Below, one piece after another: positions 1 to 11,760 of a stretch of DNA of 64,000 bases. This DNA is from Tipula vernalis. Lineage: Eukaryota; Arthropoda; Insecta; Diptera; Tipulidae. The translations under genes and the position numbers were made by a program. Where the stretch lies: assembly GCA_958295665.1 (NCBI GenBank), contig OY282558.1:33439045-33503044 (forward strand), in the 5' to 3' direction. How positions within the stretch are numbered: position 1 is the first letter of the stretch; every line of letters begins with the position of its first letter. The notes below the pieces were generated by a model. That model saw only the letters and a list, made by a program, of their open reading frames with translations. It searched no databases and was not told where the DNA came from.

Positions 1-289
1 GACTCAAACCAATTCGATTATACAAAGTATAAAAATCCTATTTGAGTCGAATATACAAAATCTCGTTGTGTTCACATAATGCATGATTTCAATAATATCG
101 TAGTTGTTTCGTGAATACACAGAAACACAAAGAGATTAACAACTCCTGCATACAAGTAACAAAATCTTATATACTAAAACCAAAAATATACTAAAACTAC
201 CAACACACATTGACGGTAAATATTTTCTACCATCTTTCATGTGCGTATCAGTAGGCCTTATAGTACATATAAACACACCTAAACTATGT

Positions 290-615
290 ATCAAGATATT
301 ACAGTAAAATATTGTGACAACTGTATCAACAGCAACGCAAAAAATTCTCTTTTTGTTGTTGTTTGTGCATTATAATACATAAACCAATAAAATATATTAC
401 ATTTCCTTAACAGAATCCGTGTAAAGAACGAACTAGCAGCTGTACAACCATATTGTTGATCCTGCCGAAAATAAGTAAATAGTAAAATACTTGTGACAGA
501 TGTATCAAAACCAAAGTAAAGATTCTCTTTCTCGTTGTTGTTTGTACTTAATAAGACAAAAACCAACAAAACACCACGCACACTTCCTTCACAGAAACCG
601 TGCAAAGAGAAAACG
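290..615. repeat. Imperfect tandem duplication (~185 bp offset)
   Basis: The stretch around 290-425 reappears around 475-610 with scattered substitutions. Shared landmarks are the TTGTGACA-TGTATCAA block, the TTCTCTTT-GTTGTTGTTTGT block, and a closing CTTCCTTCACAGAAACCGTG / CTTAACAGAATCCGTG block followed by AAAGA. Short reading frames in both units look like chance. No gene is recognised here. Confidence 0.6.
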
Positions 616-2508
616 ACACAGCTACACAGTACACAAACATATTTATGGCCCTTTTATATACCAAATTATAAGTATGGATTAGTATCGATTGTAAAATGTA
701 CACAAAATCACACATAAGAGTACAAATAAGTGTGCGTAAAAAAAAATCTAATACCAAATTTATTGCGACTTATTTTATATAAGTTAAAATTTATTTCAAT
801 ACTATCTAAATATTAGACTTTAGTAATTAAAAATTGAAATTTGATTTTATGTACAATCCACAAAATATCAAATCATGCACTTTTAATTGTTCTATCTACA
901 AAAATAAAAAAACATTGCCTGACAAATGCATCCCGGTGGATTGCATTTTCCAAAATTATACTTTAGTTTAATTATTTTCACTACACTTGGATTATTATTA
1001 CACTAAAATTAATTTAATTAGAATTTAATTTAAAATTTAAAATTAATCTGTATATACCTATGTATATAAAGTATATACGAGTTCATAAGAAACAAAAATA
1101 AAAAGAAAATAAAATAAAATTAAATTTTTGAAGAGGATAGAAAAAACACGTCTATCCTCTTCGACGAACTGTCGCCAAACCACGAGTACGAGGAACACAT
1201 TCTAAATAAAAATTACCTAAGGCAAACTGTTTAGAATTTTCAGCTTTTATTTGCAAAATGTCTTCCAACTTCTCAAAGCTAACAATTCGAATTTCATTTA
1301 TAAGTGAAAATTTTGCGTCTATACTTGAACGAGAAAGATTCATGGCGATAAAGAAGTTTGAAGTGCAATTTTATACGTATTAATATTATATGATAAACAT
1401 TTCATTCGAAAAACAACTTAACATTTTTAGGTATGAATCTATTTGTGGCCGCAAAGGTACTCACATTGCAAATTCGCTTATAAAAATGTTGAAAAAATAA
1501 ATTAATTCTCATCTGGAAGTACAAACCATCATTTTTGGTCAGACAGGTGTGCGCTGCAAAACAGAAATTGCATTATATCCTTTGCGTTACAGCAATTTTT
1601 AAATACAAGCTCACCGCCTGCCCAGAACTGAATTGAACAGAAATTTTCGGAAGCGGGCCACAGCAATATACAAGATACTGACTCTGAGCATAGCGTTTTG
1701 AAAAGAAAATTTAAAAATAAGTTTGTATATTCTCTGTTAGCCTTCTAAAAGAATATGTATAATTACTAGAGGGAAGACAAAAGTTCACTGCAGCCTACAA
1801 GTTAAACTACAGTCAGATACAGCATACAAAAACTAAACATTTGATTTATGAGAAGTGGTTCTCCTACATAAATTATCGTTGTGGTTATGATAGTGATTTT
1901 ATTTCTATGAATATATCACAGAAAAAATCAAATGATACCGGTTTACCCACAATCCTGCCTCTTTCAACCAGCGGAAAAATATATTCACAGGGTCAGGTAT
2001 TTTATCAGAATATAATTGAAATTTGGAATGGTCGTTCATCGTCCTAGGAAAGGCATGTCTCATCTTCAGTTCAGAGTGAAGAACCAGTAATTAAAAATAA
2101 AAGAGTCTTAAATTTTGTCAGGTTATTTATCTATAATTTTTAATCATGAAGTTATTACACGAATTAATTAATAAATTCAAATTAAAGTTAAAAAAAAAAT
2201 TGTGATGTTTTCATTTATGCTTAAACAAATGGATTTTAGAATTTTTTTTTTTTTTTAATTATTATTTTAATAAACATTACTCTTGGTCTATGCTAAAAGT
2301 AGGTATTTCCAAAAATCGGCGATATAGACAAAATGTTATGGGCGTAGAGAAGCCTCTTAAGAAAAGTTGGTCCAAAACTGGACATACAGTATAGACAAAA
2401 CTATTAAATTTGAAACTTAAATAATTAAAATACTTTTTGAGTTTAAAGCATTGTACTTCGTAATTAAGCTTTCTTCTAACAAATTTATTTGGAAACGAAA
2501 ATTTAGTA
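616..2508. other. AT-rich intergenic stretch without a recognisable gene
   Basis: Two short open frames stand out slightly: 1152-1343 on the minus strand (63 codons) and 1841-2047 on the plus strand (68 codons). Neither shows a domain I recognise or clear splice signals. Either could be transposon debris. The rest is AT-rich with homopolymer runs. Confidence 0.4.
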
Positions 2509-3030
2509 ATGAAATCGCTCAGGAACGAATCGGTCTTAGTAATGAAATCGCTCAAAATGTATACATACAAGGATAATTTTGGCCGACGATATGTAAAAAA
2601 TCCAAAAACTATAAAATACTTTAAAGCCCAATTTAGTCCTCAGTTGCTCAACATTTTAGTACTGTGGAATTTAGGTCAATTTCATCCCTATATTACGGTA
2701 GTTCATCAAGAAAGTCGTAGGCCGCCAGCTGAAAATGAAGCAAATTTAAGTGCAGGACCATTAACGTCAAAACATCCTAAAATTAAACCTACCATATTAA
2801 AGTACACCAAACGACAGTCTATGGCTGAAATTGTGTCTAAACTATGTCCATTGGATGGGTTTTCAATTTCTGGTCTATGTAGGAGTGTTTTTATAAGAGA
2901 AAGTTTATGTGGTCGTGGCTTTCAACTACCTAAAACAAAAACAAATGTGATGAAACCAATACATGATTACTATGATTCGGTAAAAATAGAAACGATTGCA
3001 AAAATTAAAAACAATTTTATAGAAACATAA
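2509..3030 (+). pseudogene. hAT-like transposase fragment
   Basis: This is a 173-codon open frame, with no introns visible. Its second half carries RQSMAEIVSKLCPLDGFSIS followed by a conserved-looking FIRESLCGRGFQLPKTKTNV and a run into IHDYYDSVK. That layout resembles the region just after the BED finger in insect hAT-type transposases, where a short region with 'LDG-S' and 'F-R--L---G--LP' precedes the catalytic part. The catalytic domain is missing, the frame ends at 3030, and no terminal inverted repeats were found. I infer a truncated transposon remnant. The family call rests on remembered pattern and is moderate at best. A domesticated short gene is a less likely alternative. Confidence 0.4.
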
Positions 3031-4364
3031 ATTATTTTGTTGTTAAAGTTCACGTCATCTATCGAATTCCAGGCTCGCACCAAGAATAAAACCTAAAACG
3101 CAAAATAATTACGCGTCCTACCTTAATACCAAAAAAGGTCCATTAAAGTTATTTAATAATAAATAATAATAAACCATAAAATTAATAAATAAAATTAAAT
3201 TAAATATATTATATTAGTAACAAAGAATCAAGCCGGTTCCAGCACCTAAGTAGTTGATTTGTTATTAATAAATATAGTAAATAAGTTATCACAAGGCAAC
3301 ACAATTTCTAACTGTAAGTTCAATTGCTGCTTAATCATACTCTTAATTAAATAAGTTTAAATTTAAGTTTAACTTAATTTCCATAAACATATCATGAATT
3401 AATCTTTAAGTACAAATAATTTTAATGTTAATATTAGTATAATCGGTTTCTCTTGACTACTTCAAAATGTGTAAATTTGTTGTTATTCTTGAAAACTATT
3501 TAAATATAACTATTATCCATTTAGATCAAATTTTGTAGTTTATTAGGATGACAGCTGTATTCTGAAAAAAACATTTATTAGCTTGTTGGACCAGATTTCT
3601 GTACACTTCTTAACATCGCAATCATTATTACTTTAAATTTCACTTAAAACTTATAAACAGTAGCTCAGAGACGACTAAACATAATAAATAAATAGCAACA
3701 AACTAAAAAAGCACCAAGAATAAAACCTAAAACCTGGTCCGACACCATTCCAAATGATATGAAAATACACAGTTCACTAGTTCGTCCAAACTTATGACAG
3801 AGATTACCTGATTTTATCAAAAAACTTTTAACTGCTTTGGCTAAATATCCACCTGATTACAAAAATGATGTGGTCATTTAGCCTCACCGCACAAAAACGA
3901 TATATGGAAGTCTGCGGATTTACAATACTCTCAAATCCTTTCTTAAGCTTAGAATACGACCTCTATATAAAAATAATACTGTAAGGTAATTTCTGCAGTC
4001 CGTCCAATACGCCTTGACATCAATATTCTTAAATCGTTTGTTTACATTTAAATAAAATTCAGTCTGATATGCATCTTTCTTGTCTGACAAGGTTAAATTC
4101 TGACACCAGAAATTGTCTTTCAGTTTTATTTTGACATTCTCCTTCTCGCCTATGTACGATCTAGGTAAGAATAGGGTAACAGACGTCCAAGTTTCTCTGG
4201 ACCTGTTTTGGATTTTCAAACTTTTGTGTTAAAATTTATTAGCAGCAATGCAAAATTCAAAAGGGATCAGAAAAAAAATAATTTCAACAAAATTTAATTC
4301 GAACTCCAGCCCAAACAACTGGCTCATAAAATTCGTCAGGACGTGATTTAATATGTTTATGGTT
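3031..4364. other. Non-coding stretch with a 23 bp exact direct repeat
   Basis: The stretch is AT-rich and mostly featureless. A 23 bp sequence beginning GCACCAAGAATAAAACC occurs exactly at 3077-3099 and again at 3711-3733 in the same orientation. A 99-codon open frame on the minus strand (3920-4219) has no recognisable motif and is probably transposon debris or chance. Confidence 0.4.
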
Positions 4365-5270
4365 AGGAACTCATTATATCGAATCGGCTTAATATCGCTG
4401 AAACAAAATATCACTAAAATACATTGACAAAAGTGTGTGTTCTATTTGGTGCTGGAGGCGAACAAAAGTGTCTGGGTTGGATGTGTATGGAAAACCAAAA
4501 TTGGTAAATATAATTTTTAATTTATGGTATCGATCAAAATGCCATTAGTGTTCCAAAATATTTCTTGTTGTTGGTCCATGTTTTTTTTCAGGCCCTGAAA
4601 TAATAGGTTTTATAATATGAACTGTTTATAGGATTTACAAAATATTGCAGATAATAAATTTCACTCAACAAATGTTCTTGTTCCATCCATTTGATGCTGG
4701 ATACTGGGAAGATAGTCTGAATTATATACAAGTTAATTAGGCGACTATCATTTGTGATTTAAAGTTTCAACTCAAAAATATACTAAATTTGAAGCACGGT
4801 TTAATTAAGAAATCCGACCCCAGATTATTAAATAAATTAATAATTAATAAATTTTGTATTAGGAACTACTTAAAGAATCGACTTAACCTATTAAATCTCA
4901 GATATAAGTTCTATTAAAATTCATCCACAAACGTACCATCTAGTTCCATTTGAAGCTAGAGACGTAGTACACTGCCTGGATTGGTTGTCTATGTAAAAAT
5001 AAGAAAAATTAGTGAAACAAGATTTCTAATAAATGGTTCCGCAATATTTCTTGGATTACGTTCTTATTTTATTTAAAATAATATCTTGTGACCCAAGAAA
5101 TTTTCAGAGCATCAATAATTCGGTTTTATATTAGGAACTGCTGATAGAATCGGCTTAATAACTCAGTTATAATATTTCACTAAAATCCATTGAGAAATGT
5201 GCTCCATTTGGTGCTGGAACCTAGAAATGTAGTAAACCAAATGGAACTGCTGTGCTCCAAATGGAACTGC
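4365..5270. repeat. Four diverged ~250 bp tandem repeats
   Basis: Units begin near 4365, 4617, 4860 and 5134. Each carries, in order, a GGAACT-like start, an AGAATCG-CTTAA-like block, a TTCACTAAAAT-CATT block, and a closing TCCATTTG-GCTGGA-like block. Divergence is high, so this is an old array. It lies next to the 3' side of the helicase remnant on the minus strand. That position fits the satellite-like arrays known near some Helitron ends, but the link is inferred. Confidence 0.6.
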
Positions 5271-5439
5271 TGTGATTACCCACGAATTCCATTGAAATTT
5301 ATTACCTAACTTAACCAATATGAATCCAGTTAGCAGAAGTAAAACTTTTTTTCTATTAAAACGTTTTAGGATCCGAATTTCAAAACCTGTTTTAGATAGT
5401 GTGCGTTAAAGAAAACAAACTGGACGACTTTGGCGTAGA

Positions 5440-6430
5440 TTACTCACATGTATCATACACTACTTCGATACATATTTATGCGACGTAAGCATGGCCGTCT
5501 TGAAAAAGTGATCTTCCTAAGTAAACGACTGCATGATCGGCGGTACATCCCTGCATTTTGTGGACTGTACATGCCCAACACAAAATTATTGGTAATTGTC
5601 TACGCTCAATTGTTCCATAATTATATTTAGCAGGAAATTGTATAGCTTTCGGCTCGATAAGTTGAATATTCTCATTGCCAAAATCTATTCTAACTGATGG
5701 AACGTCAGTATCGTACATTTGGTCTCTGCGGAAATACGGCCAGATAATCTCTGTGATATTTCCAATGGCGCCGTTGACAAGACCCTTTTCAACATTAATG
5801 TTTGAGCGTAACATCACTTTGGCACCAACAAATATTTCCAGCTCTTTGGTCAATCCTCCAGTTTTATTTACATCTGCTGGTACGATATTAACCATGTTGA
5901 CATTATCAACATTTCTTGTTGCATCAATAATTTGATCCTGTGCTCGAATTTTGGAAATATGCACTTGTTGAGCTCGATATTCTCAAGTGCAGCAAGATTA
6001 TGGGCATCTACTTGGGCTCTTAAAGGATAAATTCTAATGGCTTTATCCAATGCAAAATCTCCAGTTGCCTCTGTCGTTTGTTTTGAAATCAGAAGCTCAA
6101 AATGCTGACCATTTAATTCTCCAACTCTAAGGACATTCAAGAGATCAGCAAATGTGTTGTGTCCTTGTTGCCGCATGTTTTCTGTCAGCTCACATAAAGA
6201 AAACAATCGCCACAAATGAGTCGCTGGCAAGAATCGAGTTGGCTGTCACCGAAAACAATTATATTGATACCTCCAAACACTTCGTTCTCTTTATTTATCA
6301 ATTGTCTCAGTCGTGAGTCAATCATGCAAAGCATTTCATAAGGAACCATGCTTATCTCATCAATGAAAAGGTAATCGACATCCTTCCACTGTTGACGCAT
6401 AATAGTTGCACCTCCTGCAACGCGAAACAT
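5440..6430 (-). pseudogene. Broken PIF1-like helicase (Helitron type)
   Basis: Three minus-strand frames (6430-6185, 6230-5868, 5964-5476) join into one helicase-like protein interrupted by frameshifts. The first carries the Walker B-like FIDEISMVPYEMLCMIDSRL and FGGINIIVFGD. The second carries LWRLFSLCELTENMRQQG. The last carries VGAKVMLRSNINVEKGLVNG and the terminal WACTVHKMQGCTADHAVVYL. These are PIF1-family helicase motifs, of the kind found in Helitron RepHel proteins and captured copies in insects. The Walker A/N-terminal part and any Rep domain are not seen, so this is a truncated dead copy. A decayed PIF1-derived host gene is possible but less likely. Confidence 0.85.
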
Positions 6431-9352
6431 TTTTCACTAACACATTTCACTAACAGTTTTTGCACTAACACATACAAATTTTCTTAGATTTTTGTTTCGA
6501 ATGTTTGAAAATATGAGATTGTCAGGTGAAACAACCAAGTGAACAAAATTTCAGCGAAATCGAAAGATGAGAAGTGCTTCAAATTTTGACCTCAAATTTT
6601 GACCCAAACAGACAGATAGATAGACAAGAAAGCAAGTTAAGAAAAACGTAGTAAAGAAACGTAGTAAATAAAAAACCTAGTAAGAAAGTGAAATACGAAA
6701 CTCAAACAAAAGTCAAAACCTCCTTAGCTACATAAAATATTTAAATTTGTGCTTATTGCTCGTGTAATTAGTTTACAAGTAGTTTTCTTCGTTGGAGACA
6801 AAATAGTGTGTGTTATTTGGATTAAAAGTGACTTTGTTTGATTCGCAATCTTTGCGCACTTGCTCATCAATCAAAGTATCACTTTTAATCCTAACGACAC
6901 AATTTACAATAATTGGCCTAGAAAATTAATTTTTAATACTCGTAGTTTACGTCCGTTCTCAGCCAATTAAATATTATTTTGGTATGGTGTGGTGTGGTAT
7001 ATTCGGTCTAGAGTCAGAAGATTTTAGATAAAATAAAGCAATAATTTTGGAATTACATCTACATAAAACAAAACACAAATTAATTTTCTGTTTTCCAGGA
7101 CTAGCACTAAATATTTCCGTTAATCATTAATTAGCCACAAATTCGATTCTAACGGTATGAAATGTTTTATGCTTAAATTCGAAAATTTCTCTACAGCAAT
7201 TAACCGCATCTTGAGGAGTTTCATCTTTTTGTAATTTCGTTTGTGCCTTTGGTTTGTGTGGAACATTTGATTAGTAAACACTTATTTGTTTAAGTGTGCT
7301 TTTGGAATAATTTTATTTTGAGATTCACGCACGACGTGTACATTTAAATTTTTAACCATCACAAAATTTTCCTTTTATGGTAAATGTTTCAACTTTTTTG
7401 TAACGTTGTCAGTATTATTCTAAGAATTGAGTAATATAATCCTTGTATTAAATATTATTAGAAACATACATTTTTTTGTTGTTCGAACACCAAAAAAAAG
7501 TTATTTTTTTGAACATTCATTCCAGGCAATAAATTTATATGAACTTTAACCTTTTCTAGATTCAAAAAAAAAAAAAAATACTTTGTAAAAACCAATATAA
7601 GAATTTTTTCAAAACCTAGATATCAAGCGAGAGTTGATATTTAAAGTATTTTTTTTTAATATTCATTTCTGTGAATAAAGAAGCTTGTGCTTATAAAGCA
7701 TATTTGCCTTCCAATGTATACCTACTGCGCGATGTTATAAGGTATAACAGCAAAATATCTTCAAGGAAGTAAACGCCCATTTAATTAAGATTTTCCACGA
7801 AAACAATAATGATAAAACTATAAAAAAAACTAGATACTGTTATGAGTTAAAATTTCTTAAAAAAATCAACTTGCCAAAATATGTTTGGCAATTTGTTTAA
7901 TTTGGGACATAAAAATTCTCAGTTTAATATTCCAAATTCCAAAATCATATACATAATTGTTATTGAAATTTAAATTAAATAATTTTACTTTGGGCAAAAC
8001 GATGTCGATGTGGGTGTTTTAATTGTGAATAAGTACATTCTATCAATTTTATGTTGTGTTCCAAATAACATGTTTATATTTGTACATAATATAAAGATAT
8101 GTACCTATACCTATTACACACACAATATGTGTACAGTTTATAAAAATTTCATCATAATTACTTAATAAAATACTTATTAACGAAAAATCATCCGTTTATT
8201 TATGGCGGAGAGGAGCAAACAAATTTTAAATTTCGTCTAAGAATTAGTTAACTCGCTAAATAGATACTTGTTTATCTATTAAGTTATTTATGAGAAGTCC
8301 CGTATTCTTTACATCTTGCTTCCCATTTTTATGTATACGTAACTTTTCTTTTTACATTTTTCGTTCTTTTTTCTTCCCAACTTTATTTTTCTTGTGTGTT
8401 TTCATAGAAACGACCTTTGACATTTTAGTGTATGGTATATACCTAACTAAATATATTTTATAATATCTTTATGCCAATGTATTGTATAAATGCTTCTTTA
8501 TAAGTATGTATGTACATAGCTTTTGGTGAAACTTTTTATCTGCTTTGAAAAATATGGCCGGAATAACTGGAAATTGAAAATTTGTTTTATTGAATTAATA
8601 TTTTTTTTTTTTTGGTCACCCACCCCAGCATTTTATGTATGTAATACAAAAAAATTTTGAATCTCACATAGCAGTTTTTCAATCTGTTTTTAGAAGAATT
8701 AAATAATGAAGAATACTCCAAATTCAAACTTTACTTTTCCAAAAAGGAAATTATTTTTTAACTTTTGCCTTTTCCAGGCTCGGTGTGGGACACAATTTTT
8801 TAACGGGAAAATTATCAAACAAGGCCCCAGTTTCAGAGAATAAAAAAAAAAAGATTGAATAATCTCGGGAGTCAGCGGCTAAACGGTTAACAAATCCCTT
8901 TAAACATGGCGAAATGCAAGCGTAAAGCGAAGCAAAAACGGTTCGCAAGTGTTTTTTTTTTTAGTTGCTGGTTGCTGCTTTCTTGTTGATTTTTACCAAA
9001 GCTAGCGCGTACTCTTCTGTTTTTAATAGCTTCTCAATTCTATTGAATTGCTCTTGTGTTTCAGCAGGTAGCGTCAGCATTGGACGATTTTGTCTTTCTG
9101 TAGCCGAAGGGATCGTTGTTAAATGTTTCACTTGTTTCAAGCATTTAATAAAGCCTCATTACCCAGAATTAAATTATCATTCCTAAGTCCGCTGGCTGCC
9201 TTATATTTCCGGTAGGTGCCACATTGTTGGTCATGTTGTGTTTATCTGCTGTAACAGTCAACTCTCCCGGAATTTAAGTGATGCGGTTTTAAACAAGATG
9301 CTCTCGCTGATAAGCTCTGGCCCAACAAACTTATTTTACCTCGATGTAATTA
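6431..9352. other. Long AT-rich stretch, no confident gene
   Basis: No spliced gene model could be supported. On the minus strand between about 9110 and 8975 one frame reads RPMLTLPAETQEQFNRIEKL followed by LKTEEYALALVKINKKAA. This protein-like composition hints at a decayed coding fragment of unknown family, then is lost to stops. The rest is AT-rich with homopolymer tracts. The region sits just before the LINE and may include its 5' part. Confidence 0.35.
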
Positions 9353-9568
9353 CATAACGCCTCTAGCATCCAAGGTAAAGCTAAATTATTCTTGCTTAGC
9401 GTGCTTGACAACGATTACGATGTGATTATTATCACCCAACTACTTCGTTCACAGGAATGATCGACATGAGTTTTGTACCAGCCTGAAGGGAGGAGGTTTG
9501 TTGATCGCTGTTAAGAGTTCGATTTCGTATGAGCTCATTTTATGCAGTAGAACTTATCGATACCTTAG

Positions 9569-9812
9569 AGCACACAAGTGCTATGTCCACTTTTTACAAT
9601 TAAAAATATAAAAGAGATAATTGAGAATTGAGCACAAGCAATCCAAAATTTATAGAGGACATAATTTTTTTAAATTTCTTAATTTTTTCGAATGTTCCAT
9701 TAAGATTTAGAAACAATCCAACTATACAATTGATGCAGCTCCTTATATCCCAAATTTAGAGATATGAAAAAGTAGATATTAAGAAAAAGCGGACATATAG
9801 CACTTGTGTGCT
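9569..9812. mobile_element. MITE inserted in the LINE endonuclease region
   Basis: The left end AGCACACAAGTGCTATGTCC is mirrored by the right end GGACATATAGCACTTGTGTG plus CT. The inverted repeats are ~27 bp and enclose ~190 bp of AT-rich sequence without coding capacity. It lies between two endonuclease segments of the LINE, so it inserted after the LINE did. No target-site duplication is obvious. Confidence 0.65.
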
Positions 9813-11383
9813 GGAATATTATCTTGGAATTATTAATTTAATCGATTCTGCTACTGCGCCATTAGCTCGTGTTGGTGAACAGCTACTTATTACTGGTGAC
9901 TTAAATCTTCCTGATATTACTTAGATTGATGTTGATGAAGTTTTCACGGCCTCTTCCTTCGTCACTGGTTTTTTTGGCACCACAGCATTGATGTAGTTGG
10001 ACCGAATAAGCAATAGTCGAGGCAAATTCCTCGATTTGGTTTTTTTAACTGACCTTATGTATTTGGTGCTTTCGCCGTGTGAGGCTTTACTGATTGTACG
10101 AGCATTTATCATACTACATTTTCCAAGAGAATTGCAATACTATGTGTACTTCTATGTAATTTTTTTCATTTCTGATTGGGCATTTCTTGAATGTGGAAGA
10201 AATTTAACGGTACTGTTTTTTTGTTCAACGAGCTTCTCAAGTCTGGTATTAAAAGATATGTTCCATCAATAAGAAACGAACGAATATATGTATAAGTTTC
10301 ACGGTATTAAATTTTATCCTTTTTTCAACATTGCTCGTAGGGAGTTTAAAACTTTAAACACAGGTTTTTTTACAAGAACTACATTTTGCTAATCGAAGCT
10401 GAATTAACTTCCTATCCAAAGAACTTCTGCAATTTCATAAATGATAAAATGAAGGTTGTTGGATTTCCTACCCCAACGACTTACCTCTTACACATATCTA
10501 ATTTGTTTGCCAATTTTTCTGAATCTGTCTATGAAGGACCTGCGGTATAACGTAACAAACCTTTAACTAACCGCGATCGCTTTGATTTTATTTTTTTAAA
10601 GTTTACATTAGCAGTGTGTATTAGCAAGTGTATGTTATCTCAACTTGAAGTTAATAAGGGGGCAGGACATGATTGCTTTCCACCCATCCTTATTAAAAAT
10701 TGCGCACAGTCTAGCCCCTCCACAGACTATTATCTTTAATAATAGCCTACGTACTGGGATTTTTCCTGATCTCTTGCAAAATAAATAAAGTCAACAACTA
10801 ACGCGAAATCGTCATTCTTTCTGCCATACCAAAACGTTTCAAATTCATGCTTCAGGACTTCTTGTTTTTTACGTAAAAAGTTTTATTTCTCCTGTACACA
10901 AAATGGATTTTATCCGAGTTGATCTCATTTTGTGAACACATATAGTAGACTAAAACGTAGGCAACAAGTAAATGTAGCATACACTGATTTTTCAAAGGCT
11001 TTCGACAAAATTGACCATTCGATGAAAATCGAAAATATTTGCTCTAATTAATGATGTTTCTGATTATGTGAAATTGCAAGATAACTTTAATAACTTTTGC
11101 AGATGGTCATTTAATTACAAATTGTTGCTGAATGTGGGTAAATGTAGGATTTTTTTCATTCTCTCGGATGTGCTCGTCAGTATTTCAGCAATATGTTTTA
11201 TATAATATTGCTTCTGATAGAGTTGAGTTCATGTCCGGCTTATAGCCATAACTTTTCCTTGTGATTTAACTTTTAATAAACACAAGCGCAATTGTGAAGG
11301 CTTTTGTGACCCGCTCACACTAAAAAACTCTGCGTCCTTTGTTCGTTCCGATTAGGGTTCGCAACTAAAACGAAGGACAATAA

Positions 11384-11527
11384 TTAAAAGGCTGCAAAGT
11401 AGAGATATTAAAGAAAATTTTTGTATATTGGTTAGATATGTTGAGATATGCTCAACATATGAGCATATCTCAACCTACATAACCGTACAAAAATATTGTT
11501 TAATATCTCTACTTTGTAGCTTTTAAG
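11384..11527. repeat. Near-perfect foldback of ~65 bp arms
   Basis: The left arm starts GCTGCAAAGTAGAGATATTA at 11391. The right arm ends TAATATCTCTACTTTGTAGC at 11520. The arms meet near GAGATATGCTCA / TGAGCATATCTC. The whole unit is a tiny palindromic MITE or stem-loop inside the 3' part of the LINE. Confidence 0.75.
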
Positions 11528-11760
11528 CAGTTGAGAACCTTAGTTCCGTTGTGCGCCATTCGTGGATTACCAACTGAGCGAGTGCGTCAATATTGTCTCC
11601 CGCCTTATAATGATCGTTGTAATTTATTAAAACTAAACGTTTCGACCACCGACGAGACGGCGCACTTGCTATCTTCGTTCACGATGTTCTGGCTTACCAA
11701 ATAGATTGTACCGAATAACTTGCTCGTTTCAATAGCCAAATAAAAATAGAGTTAAAAATA

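Larger units (their letters stand above)
9353..11760 (+). mobile_element. Decayed LINE (endonuclease + reverse transcriptase)
   Basis: Plus-strand remnants of one non-LTR retrotransposon appear in the expected order, broken by stops and frameshifts. Around 9353-9435 is an endonuclease start (SIQGKAKLFLLSVLDNDYDV). Around 9462-9530 is RHEFCTSLKGGGLLIAVKSS. Around 9816-9925 is YYLGIINLIDSATAPLARVG and then GDLNLPDIT, the endonuclease GD-N-P motif. Around 10020 comes LDLVFLTD. Around 10975-11020 is AYTDFSKAFDKIDH, a reverse-transcriptase motif. Around 11610-11740 is a C-terminal stretch with RFDHRRDGALAIFVHDV. The composition suggests the Jockey/CR1/I side of the LINEs, but the clade is not resolved. 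It carries two foldback inserts (9569-9812 and 11384-11527) and is clearly inactive. Confidence 0.85.

Noticed and set aside
8751..8948. 65-codon minus-strand frame as a gene
   Set aside because: No recognisable domain, a phenylalanine run from a poly-A tract, and no splice partners.
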